Source of the DNA: Chloroflexota bacterium
Lineage (GTDB): Bacteria; Chloroflexota; Anaerolineae; Anaerolineales; Anaerolineaceae
Reading direction: 5' to 3'
DNA: 46,764 nt
NCBI GenBank assembly: GCA_023381565.1
Contig: JAMCRR010000090.1
Span: 1 to 46,764, forward strand
Positions 40,270-46,764 of the stretch are shown here, in pieces. The notes below the pieces were generated by a model. The model saw only the letters and a program-made list of their open reading frames with translations. It ran no database searches and was not told the origin of the DNA. Both the position numbers and the translations under genes were made by a program. Position 1 is the first letter of the stretch. Each line of letters starts with the position of its first letter.

Positions 40270-40306
40270 AAAAAGTGGATTTAGTGTTGGATAAGGGTAC
40301 TTCGCG

Positions 40307-40582
40307 ATGCTGAGACGTTTCTTTAAGCAAGAGACGATCAAACGGCAAGTCCTGGGGACGAGCTACGTCGTCCCCGACTCCAGCCGCTGCATCCAGTGCG
40401 GTATCTGTTCCTTTAATTGCCCAATCGACATCGACGTGCGCCGCCACGCCTGGGTGGGTGAGCCGGTGAAAGACAGCCGCTGCCTGACCTGCGGCGAATG
40501 CATCGCCCGCTGCCCGCGCGCCGTTTTGCGTTTCCAACAAACCAGCCTGTTCGATGCGCAGCAGGCTGCCAAAGAGGAATGA
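40307..40582 (+). CDS. Two-cluster 4Fe-4S ferredoxin (HdrC-like)
   Basis: 91 residues. Two complete cluster motifs of the form CX2CX2CX3C: Cys28, 31, 34, 38 (CIQCGICSFNCP) and Cys59, 62, 65, 69 (CLTCGECIARCP). The N-terminus (MLRRFFKQETIKRQVLG) and overall shape resemble the ferredoxin-like HdrC subunits that relay electrons to partner flavoproteins. There is no signal peptide, so it is cytoplasmic. It lies 37 nt after the second cytochrome and 1 nt before the FAD oxidoreductase, which is its likely partner. Confidence 0.9.
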   Translation: MLRRFFKQETIKRQVLGTSYVVPDSSRCIQCGICSFNCPIDIDVRRHAWVGEPVKDSRCLTCGECIARCPRAVLRFQQTSLFDAQQAAKEE

Positions 40583-40583
40583 A

Positions 40584-41897
40584 ATGCGCCATTACGTGAT
40601 CATTGGCGCCGGCGTGGCTGCCTTATCTGCCGCCCAGGCGATCCGCCAGCAAGACAACCTGGCTGAAATCCTGATGGTCAGCGACGACCCATTTGGGTAT
40701 TACTCGCGCCCCGGGCTGGCCTACTATCTCAACGGCGAAGTCACCGAAGAGTACCTGTTTCCTTTCAGCGAGAAAGAGATTCAACAGTTGAATTTCTTCC
40801 GCATCCAAGATCGGGTGACGCAAATTCTCCCGGATAAGCGCCGGGTGCTCTTAAGCTCTGGAGGTGGTCTGGGTTACGACGCATTGCTGCTTGCCACCGG
40901 TGCGGCAGCCGCCATCCCCCCCGTCCAAGGGATCGAATTGCAGGGCGTGGTCAAGCTGGATAACCTTTACGACGCCAGACAAATTCTATCTCTGAGCCGA
41001 AAAGCTCGCCGCGCCGTAGTGGTCGGCGGTGGCATTACCGCGCTGGAGCTCGTCGAAGGGCTGTGCGCCCAGGGAGTCGAAACCCATTTTTTCTTGCGCG
41101 GAGACCACTATTGGAGCAGCGTTCTGGATGAGATCGAATCGCGACTGGTTGAAACCCGCCTGATCGAAGAAGGCGTTCAAATTCACACCCATACCGAGCT
41201 TAGCGAGGCCCTCGGCAAGCACGGCAGCCTGGAAGCCGTTCGGACCACCAGGGGTGAGCTTATCCAGGCCGATATTCTGGCGGTTGCCATCGGTATTCAA
41301 CCGCGCAAAGAGCTGGCTGACGGCTGCGGGCTAAAAACCGACCGGGGTATCCTGGTCAACGAGCGGATGCAGACCAGCTGTGAAGAAATCTTTGCCGCCG
41401 GCGATGTTGCCCAGGTGTACGACCCGGCTTCTGGCAAATGGATTTTAGATAGCCTGTGGGGCCCCGCGCGTGAGCAAGGGCGGCACGCCGGGATGAACAT
41501 GGCCGGCCTGCCCGCTCTATACACGAAACCGCCGGCATTCAACGTCACGCGCTTGTCCGGACTGGCAGCGACCATCATCGGCGCCGTGGGCCGCGGCCGG
41601 AGCGAGGATGAGGTCGATATCGCTCACGGCGAAAGTCAGGCCTGGCGTGATAATCCCGATGCAATTGTGGCCCGGGCCGAATATCACGTGAACCACCTGC
41701 GCGTCATCATCGGCAAAGATACACTCCTCGGGGCTGTGGTTATGGGAGATCAAACCCTTTCGCACCCCTTGCAGTACTTGATCCTCAACCACGTCGATAT
41801 CACCCCGATCCGCGACGAGCTGATCGCTCCCGGCGACAGGCTGGGCGCCATCCTACAAAATTTCTGGCTCAATCTGGCTACCACCCATGCTGCGTAA
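40584..41897 (+). CDS. FAD-dependent NAD(P)H oxidoreductase (Pyr_redox_2)
   Basis: 437 residues from ATG 40584; an earlier in-frame start at 40554 lies inside the ferredoxin gene and is less likely. The FAD dinucleotide-binding loop is YVIIGAGVAALSAAQAI. The NAD(P) loop is AVVVGGGITALELVEGL, and the second FAD motif is EEIFAAGDVAQVYD. The segment DPFGYYSRPGLAYYLNGE is as in the NirB/rubredoxin-reductase branch. No redox-active CxxC is seen, so it passes electrons through FAD to iron-sulfur or other carriers rather than through a disulfide. It overlaps the cytochrome b gene by 11 nt. It probably oxidises NAD(P)H, or equilibrates it with the ferredoxin, on the cytoplasmic face. Confidence 0.88.
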   Translation: MRHYVIIGAGVAALSAAQAIRQQDNLAEILMVSDDPFGYYSRPGLAYYLNGEVTEEYLFPFSEKEIQQLNFFRIQDRVTQILPDKRRVLLSSGGGLGYDALLLATGAAAAIPPVQGIELQGVVKLDNLYDARQILSLSRKARRAVVVGGGITALELVEGLCAQGVETHFFLRGDHYWSSVLDEIESRLVETRLIEEGVQIHTHTELSEALGKHGSLEAVRTTRGELIQADILAVAIGIQPRKELADGCGLKTDRGILVNERMQTSCEEIFAAGDVAQVYDPASGKWILDSLWGPAREQGRHAGMNMAGLPALYTKPPAFNVTRLSGLAATIIGAVGRGRSEDEVDIAHGESQAWRDNPDAIVARAEYHVNHLRVIIGKDTLLGAVVMGDQTLSHPLQYLILNHVDITPIRDELIAPGDRLGAILQNFWLNLATTHAA

Positions 41898-42705
41898 ATC
41901 GCGTGAACTCTGGCTGGCTCTGCTGGCCATCCTGTTTATTACCGTCATATATCTCTTCATGCTCATCCTGGATGACGGCCTCCCGGCTGCCGGGAGCTTC
42001 TTCGGGCATCTCATTGGCATCCTGGGATTTATGCTCATGCTGATGACCGAAGTCCTGTATACCCTGCGCAAGCGCAGCCGGTTGGCGCGCTGGGGGCGGG
42101 TGACTTCCTGGCTCCAGTTCCACATCTTCACCGGGCTGGTAGGGCCTTACCTGGTGCTGCTGCATACTTCCTGGAAGTTCAACGGGGTAGCCGGCGTGCT
42201 GATGCTGTTGACGATTTTTGTCGTGGCCAGCGGCTTCGCCGGTCGTTACATCTATACCGCCGTGCCTCGCACTGCAGAAGGCATAGAAGTTGAAGCCCAC
42301 GAGCTGCAAGAGCAAATTGCTCGCATCGATGCCGAGGTGCAAGCCTGGCTCTCTGCCCACCCTGCCATGCCGGCCAGCCTCGTCCGGCGCACCTCCCTAC
42401 CCGAAAGACCCCCTGCTCAGGGTGCGGTCATTATCCTGGGGCGCGCCATCGAGGAGGGGAGAACGCGCCTGGATTGGTGGCGCTCTGACCTGCATTTCGA
42501 TCGCCTCCAGCGAGCCCAGGTTAAAGAATTGGAACATCTGCTGGAGCGCCGCGCTGCCCTGCGCCGGCAGATGGCCTCTTTGGTGGCCGTAAGAGGGGTC
42601 TTATCCATCTGGCACGCTATCCACGTCCCGATCGGGCTAAGTCTGTTCACCCTGGCGTTCGTGCATATCGCCGCAGCGGTTTACTACGCCACGATGCTGC
42701 GGTAG
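41887..42705 (+). CDS. Five-helix membrane b-type cytochrome with two HX13H helices
   Basis: 272 residues. Helices are predicted at about 8-28, 36-59, 77-95, 99-122 and 242-268, with a charged coiled-coil-like loop at 128-238. His79 and His93 lie 14 residues apart in helix 3, and His246 and His260 show the same spacing in helix 5. This is the arrangement that holds two stacked hemes b in ferric reductase/NOX-type proteins. No FAD or NAD(P) domain is fused to it, but the upstream gene supplies one separately. The large loop is unusual for a b-type cytochrome. It is the last gene of the operon and could carry electrons from the cytoplasmic flavoprotein/ferredoxin to the external multiheme cytochromes. 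Confidence 0.78.
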   Translation: MLRKSRELWLALLAILFITVIYLFMLILDDGLPAAGSFFGHLIGILGFMLMLMTEVLYTLRKRSRLARWGRVTSWLQFHIFTGLVGPYLVLLHTSWKFNGVAGVLMLLTIFVVASGFAGRYIYTAVPRTAEGIEVEAHELQEQIARIDAEVQAWLSAHPAMPASLVRRTSLPERPPAQGAVIILGRAIEEGRTRLDWWRSDLHFDRLQRAQVKELEHLLERRAALRRQMASLVAVRGVLSIWHAIHVPIGLSLFTLAFVHIAAAVYYATMLR

Positions 42706-45700
42706 CGGTTTGACGACCGCCCACTCCCGCCGTTCCACCGCCCCCCACCCCGGTTGCCACCGCCGAATTTCAAATCGATGAAAGCCGCGACGACCTCAGG
42801 ATCGAACTCGATCCCTTTGTTCGCCTCTATGTAGGCGCGAATTTTATGATCAGGCCAGGCTTTGCGATACGGCCTGTCGGAGTTCAGGGCGTCCCAGACG
42901 TCAACCACCGCAAAAATCCGCGCCTCGAGCGGGATTTGCTCCCCCTTCAAGCCGCGCGGGTAGCCGCTGCCGTCCCAGCGCTCATGGTGCGCATAAGGCA
43001 CTTCCAGGGCGCTACGCAGGTAGGGGATGGGGGAAAGAAGCTCGTACGCGTAGACCGGGTGCTGCCGCATCACCTCCCATTCTTCCGGCGTAAGCGGCCC
43101 GTGTTTGAGCAAGATGTGGTCGGGAATCGCCATTTTACCGATATCGTGCAGCAGGACTCCCCGGCGGAAATGACCCAACTGTGGGTCGGGGATTTCCAAC
43201 CGGCGCGCCAGCCGCATGCTCATCTCCACCACACGCTCAGAATGGCCCTGCGTCTCGTGATCGCGCAGCTCGAGAGCGTGCGACCAGCCCTCGATGGTGG
43301 CATCGTAGGCGCGCACCAGCTCATCATTCGTGTACTGCAGCTTCTCGAAAAGCTCGGCATTGTCGATGGCAATCGCGGCTTGCGTTGCCAGCGTCTCGAG
43401 AAAATCGAGCCATTCGGGGTCGGGATAGAAAGGTGTCCGGTTGAACACCTCCAGAACGCCGCGCACCTGTCCTTTGGCAATCAATGGAGCCGCGAAATAG
43501 GCTCCGAAGTGCTCTCCTTTAGCCTCCAAGGCTGCCGCGATGGAATCGGAGGCGCGCTGCAGATCGGGAACCTGCAGGGTTTGACGGTCGAGCGCCACGC
43601 GGCCGGCGTAGTTATCGCCCAGTTTGAGCCGTGTTTTCTGGTCTGGTGCGGCAAACCCTCGCCCGGCGACGAATTCCAAAATTTGCGTATCGGGATGCAT
43701 CATCATAATATCGGCAGCGCTCACATGCAGCTGAGAAGTAGCCTGGTCCAGCAGCAAGTTCATCGTCACACGAATATCCAGGCTTCCCGTGATCGACATA
43801 TCGATCGAGTGCAACCCCATCAGGCGCTGCAACCTGAGTTGGGTTTGCTCGAACAACGCCGCCCGGTGCAGGGCGTTGCCGGCAATATCGGCGATGGCTG
43901 TCAGCAGCCGCACATCATTCTCGGATATATCCGAAGCTTTTCCCACCCAGATGATGCCAATGGACTGGCGGTGGGTCACCAACGGTACGCAAGCCGCCGC
44001 GCGCAGCTCGCCTAGGAAATACGAGCGGATCAAGGATGGATCGTCCAATGTCTGATTGTTCCAATAGGGCTCACCGGTCTCCAGAACGCGGGCGCTGATG
44101 CCCGTCCCCGGCGGCATGCGCTGGCCTGCGGCAGCCATCCATGCTCCTACGGCATGCTCGAAGACGATTTCGCCTGTTGCCGGGTCGGCTTGCGCCAGCA
44201 GCACTCCCTCGACTCCCAGCAGCTCCAAGACCTGCTCGAGCACCACAGGGAGCATTTCTGCGCGGGTCACGGCTCCGCGCAAAGCAGAGGCTACGCTCAC
44301 CAGCGCTTCCAGTTCTCTCTCGCGCTGCTTGCGATCGGTAATGTCTTCCAGGGTGGTCACAACCCCGGTGATCTCCCCCATGGCGTCGCGTAAAGGCGCG
44401 GAATTGGCCGAAAGCAGCTTGCGCTCGTGCTCGCCAACCTGGATCGCAAAACTCATATCATAGACGGGCCGTCCCCGCTCCACTGCCAGAGAGAAGGGTA
44501 ATTCTGCCTCCTTCAAGGGGTTTCCATCAAAAGAGGCAATATTCCAGGTCGGGTCTGCATAGCTGCGCTGCAGTAAATTCTCCGCAGGTTTGCCCAACAG
44601 TGCTTCGGCGCGGGCGTTGGCAAAGGTGATCCTTCCCGCCCGATCCAGAACGACAATCCCGGCCGGGTTGGTGCGCATCACCGCACGCATCAAGTCTCGC
44701 TCCTGGCGAATAGACTCCTGCATTTGTTCTCTCTCGGTGATGTCGAACATCACCCCTTGCAAAACCGTCTTCTCGCCGCCCTCCTCCTTCACCACGCTGG
44801 CTTCATCCCGGAACCAGATGATCTTCCCATTCCGGCCCACCATCCGGTACTCCGAGTGCCAGCTTTTCTTCTCTGCTGTGAACCGTTCCCACTCCTCCAA
44901 TACTCGGTCCAGATCATCCGGGTGCAGGTGTTCGACCCAGAATGCAGAATTGGAAACCCAATCTTCGGGTTTATATCCCAGGATGGGTTCTATCTGCGGG
45001 CTTACATACAGGGTCGAGCCGATCTCATCCAGAGACGAGCGGTAGGTAATGGCAGGGATGTGCTCGACCAGCGTGCGGTAGTTCGCCTCTGCATGGCGCA
45101 GTTGGCTGGTGCTTTTCTCCAGAGACTCGGCCATCGTATCTACAGAATGAGCCAGTTGGTTCAGCTCTGATGCGCCGAAGGCCGCTTTCGTCCTGGTCGA
45201 TAGATCTCCATCCGCCAGGCGCCGGGTGGCTTTCAAAATTGCGCTAAGCGGGAGGAGAATTAACTTATCTCCCAGGAACCAGATCGCCACCATGGTGGCC
45301 AGCGTCACCAATCCAAGGCCGATCAGGTTGCGCGTGAGAGTCTGGTCAGCCTGAGCGAAGGCTGTCGCCTGGGGGATCCCGATGCTGACGAACATACCGT
45401 TATTCGTGCCTTCGACCGGGGCGAAAAGATAGAGGCGGTTGACGCCGTCCAACCCGGTCAGGTCGATCATGTGTGTCGGCTGCCCGGAGAGTATGCTTTT
45501 GGTAAGCGGCGCCTGTTGGAATGATTTTCCGATCCACTGGTTTGGGTCTGGATAGCGGTTGATGATCGTCCCGTTGCGGTCCAATACCAGCAGGGTTCCC
45601 CCTTGAGGGACCTGGTTCGCCATGCTGGGTTGGCTCAATGAGCTCAGGTTCAGCACAGCGATGACGACTGCCTGAATACGATGACTGCTGTCGAAGACCG

Positions 45701-46196
45701 GCAGCGCAAACACGATGGACGGTTTGTGGGTGACCCTGCCTATCTGATAATTTCCTACCACAAACTGCCTTGTGCTCAATACCTGCTGAAAATACGACCG
45801 GTCTGCAATGCTAACGGCAGCGTCAGAAGGGACAGCGCTGCAGAAAATCTGCCCGGAAGGGGTTGCTGCTACTAAATTTAAATAGGATGGATACTGCTGC
45901 AGAAGTTTGGCAAAAAATGCAGAACAGGTCGCCTTGTTTTGCTGCTGAACCTCGGATAACTCAGCCAGGGAGAGCAAAAGCTGGTGCGCGCCCTCGATGT
46001 TTTGTCCCAGGTGACTGGAGGCAATCATGATCAAGCGCCCGGCATTGGTCTCGGCATCCCCCATGGCGATCTGGCGTTGCTCGACGTTCGTGTAAAGGAT
46101 CAGTCCCAGGATCGGAAGGATAGCCAAAACCGCAATGATCAGGAGCTGGAACCGCAGGCTTAAAAATCGCAAATTCGAAAGACGTATGAACCGCAT
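42684..46196 (-). CDS. Multidomain sensor with Cache, HAMP, PAS, GAF and HD-GYP domains
   Basis: About 1170 residues (ATG at 46196; TTG at 46202 is also possible; no ribosome binding site before either). The order is membrane helix (about 17-37), extracellular double-Cache domain (about 40-280), second helix (about 292-313), HAMP (about 315-370), two PAS domains (about 380-500 and 505-630), two GAF domains (about 640-790 and 800-955), and an HD-GYP phosphodiesterase. The HD pair is in LLHDIGKM and GYP in HHERWDGSGYPRGL, so it probably degrades cyclic di-GMP. The C-terminus has an odd Gly/Arg-rich tail (GGGNRGGGRWNGGSGRSSNR). Its end overlaps the end of the cytochrome b gene by 22 nt in convergent orientation. 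Confidence 0.9.
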   Translation of the reverse strand: MRFIRLSNLRFLSLRFQLLIIAVLAILPILGLILYTNVEQRQIAMGDAETNAGRLIMIASSHLGQNIEGAHQLLLSLAELSEVQQQNKATCSAFFAKLLQQYPSYLNLVAATPSGQIFCSAVPSDAAVSIADRSYFQQVLSTRQFVVGNYQIGRVTHKPSIVFALPVFDSSHRIQAVVIAVLNLSSLSQPSMANQVPQGGTLLVLDRNGTIINRYPDPNQWIGKSFQQAPLTKSILSGQPTHMIDLTGLDGVNRLYLFAPVEGTNNGMFVSIGIPQATAFAQADQTLTRNLIGLGLVTLATMVAIWFLGDKLILLPLSAILKATRRLADGDLSTRTKAAFGASELNQLAHSVDTMAESLEKSTSQLRHAEANYRTLVEHIPAITYRSSLDEIGSTLYVSPQIEPILGYKPEDWVSNSAFWVEHLHPDDLDRVLEEWERFTAEKKSWHSEYRMVGRNGKIIWFRDEASVVKEEGGEKTVLQGVMFDITEREQMQESIRQERDLMRAVMRTNPAGIVVLDRAGRITFANARAEALLGKPAENLLQRSYADPTWNIASFDGNPLKEAELPFSLAVERGRPVYDMSFAIQVGEHERKLLSANSAPLRDAMGEITGVVTTLEDITDRKQRERELEALVSVASALRGAVTRAEMLPVVLEQVLELLGVEGVLLAQADPATGEIVFEHAVGAWMAAAGQRMPPGTGISARVLETGEPYWNNQTLDDPSLIRSYFLGELRAAACVPLVTHRQSIGIIWVGKASDISENDVRLLTAIADIAGNALHRAALFEQTQLRLQRLMGLHSIDMSITGSLDIRVTMNLLLDQATSQLHVSAADIMMMHPDTQILEFVAGRGFAAPDQKTRLKLGDNYAGRVALDRQTLQVPDLQRASDSIAAALEAKGEHFGAYFAAPLIAKGQVRGVLEVFNRTPFYPDPEWLDFLETLATQAAIAIDNAELFEKLQYTNDELVRAYDATIEGWSHALELRDHETQGHSERVVEMSMRLARRLEIPDPQLGHFRRGVLLHDIGKMAIPDHILLKHGPLTPEEWEVMRQHPVYAYELLSPIPYLRSALEVPYAHHERWDGSGYPRGLKGEQIPLEARIFAVVDVWDALNSDRPYRKAWPDHKIRAYIEANKGIEFDPEVVAAFIDLKFGGGNRGGGRWNGGSGRSSNRYRSIVA

Positions 46197-46554
46197 AACC
46201 AATTAATAAAACAATAATAAATAGAAGCACCACTTTAAACCGCGGCTGATCTCATCACGATCTATGAGGGTCATAACTATGGTAAAATTATACCGTAATA
46301 AACCCGATTTCTCCACATAGGATTATTTTTTGGCCGCGATGAGGGGTTTGGGGTTGGTTTCAGGCAGTTGCACCACCCGAGACGAACCCAATTTTCCACT
46401 TTTAGCCTTTCGTTAAACCTTGCATCTCCGATAGAAATGTGCTAGAATAACTCCACTTATTGTTCGAAGACGTTATTGTCGACAACGAAAAGTGGGTGTC
46501 CCCCACTTTTCTGCGTATAATAGGTCGCAAGATGCTTTTGGAGATAGCGCACGA
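46197..46554. other. Divergent intergenic region between the HD-GYP sensor and nusA
   Basis: About 360 nt without a gene. On the plus strand TTGCAT (46420-46425), a 17-nt spacer and TAGAAT (46443-46448) form promoter P1. A 10-bp hairpin GAAAAGTGGG-TGTCC-CCCACTTTTC lies at 46487-46511, followed by a second -10 box TATAAT at 46516-46521 (P2). The hairpin may end or attenuate P1 transcripts. An 8-codon frame MLLEIAHE (46532-46558) ends in ATGA overlapping the nusA start. The part 46197-46400 is AT-rich and shows no recognisable feature except TATGGTAAAATTATACCGTA. Confidence 0.45.
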
Positions 46555-46764
46555 ATGAAAAACGAGTTTGCCCTGGCTTTCAATGAGGTTCTGGAAGAAA
46601 AACAACTGCCGAGAGAGACTATCCTTAAGGCGCTGGAATCGGCTATGGTGTCGGCTTACCGGCGGGCGGTAAATGCTTCCAATGCCCAACACGTGGAAGC
46701 CAAGATTGACCCCGAAACCGGTAAGGTGGCAATTTTCGCCGGGGATCATCTCTTTGCGCGTCAT
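46555..46764 (+). CDS. nusA: Transcription termination/antitermination protein NusA (N-terminal part)
   Basis: 70 residues, running off the right edge. MKNEFALAFNEVLEEKQLPRETILKALESAMVSAYRRAV is the N-terminal helical hairpin of NusA, which binds the RNA polymerase beta flap. AKIDPETGKVAIFA begins the next strand region. The ATG at 46555 overlaps an upstream 8-codon frame by ATGA; GGAGA about 12 nt upstream is the probable ribosome binding site. NusA controls pausing, termination and antitermination. Unusually, rimP is not directly upstream, and nusA has its own promoter region divergent from the HD-GYP gene. Confidence 0.9.
   Translation, partial: MKNEFALAFNEVLEEKQLPRETILKALESAMVSAYRRAVNASNAQHVEAKIDPETGKVAIFAGDHLFARH

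Noticed and set aside
46402..46764. A 120-codon frame on the minus strand at the right edge
   Set aside because: Antisense to nusA, which is clearly recognisable, and crosses the promoter and hairpin.
1..46764. tRNA, rRNA, insertion sequences, integrases or phage genes
   Set aside because: None was recognised on reading both strands and the listed protein products. A dedicated tRNA search was not possible here.

Overview
The window looks like chromosomal DNA of a bacterium, most likely a member of the Chloroflexota (Anaerolineae-like). This is an inference. It rests on a complete heat-shock operon with a perfect CIRCE element, lysine 2,3-aminomutase, many secreted beta-propeller proteins with short FLP-type hydrophobic tails, abundant two-component and ECF sigma signalling, and no outer-membrane or LPS genes. 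I see no rRNA, tRNA, CRISPR array, prophage or insertion sequence.

Layout. 1-4250: the tail of an unknown gene, a secreted Cys-rich repeat protein, and a leftward kamA-aldo/keto reductase operon with a long leader. 4286-10110: sigma-A type promoter, CIRCE, then hrcA-grpE-dnaK-dnaJ-prmA. 10177-13319: an apparently leaderless DedA protein, a GT4 glycosyltransferase and an alkaline-phosphatase-superfamily hydrolase. 13329-20323: an ABC exporter, then a P-type H+-ATPase/MFS/site-2 protease operon. 20386-21655: ArfB ribosome rescue factor and an MNT/HEPN pair. 21719-27494 (leftward): an ECF sigma factor with a membrane-anchored beta-propeller partner, and a NarL-type response regulator with a CHASE/GAF histidine kinase. 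27665-32371: two lipoproteins, a degenerate ECF-like protein and a large secreted propeller protein. 32595-37074: a YegP-like protein, a TetR remnant, a TetR regulator overlapping a PEP-dependent phosphotransferase-like gene, and a small conserved protein behind a perfect 32-bp palindrome with a LexA-like core. 37235-42705: a five-gene redox operon. 42684-46196: a very large leftward PAS/GAF/HD-GYP sensor. 46555-end: the start of nusA.

The most distinctive system is the redox operon. It encodes two membrane-anchored multiheme cytochromes c (15 and 16 CxxCH motifs), a two-cluster ferredoxin, a FAD/NAD(P)H oxidoreductase and a five-helix b-type cytochrome with two HX13H helices. Together they could form a complete route from cytosolic NAD(P)H or ferredoxin, across the membrane, to an external heme chain. 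One cytochrome contains four 41-residue tandem repeats, each carrying two hemes and two extra histidines. Extracellular electron transfer is an attractive but unproven interpretation.

Promoters with TGn-TATAAT-like extended -10 boxes recur. Two genes (dedA and arfB) have the -10 box exactly 6 nt before the ATG, which predicts leaderless mRNAs.
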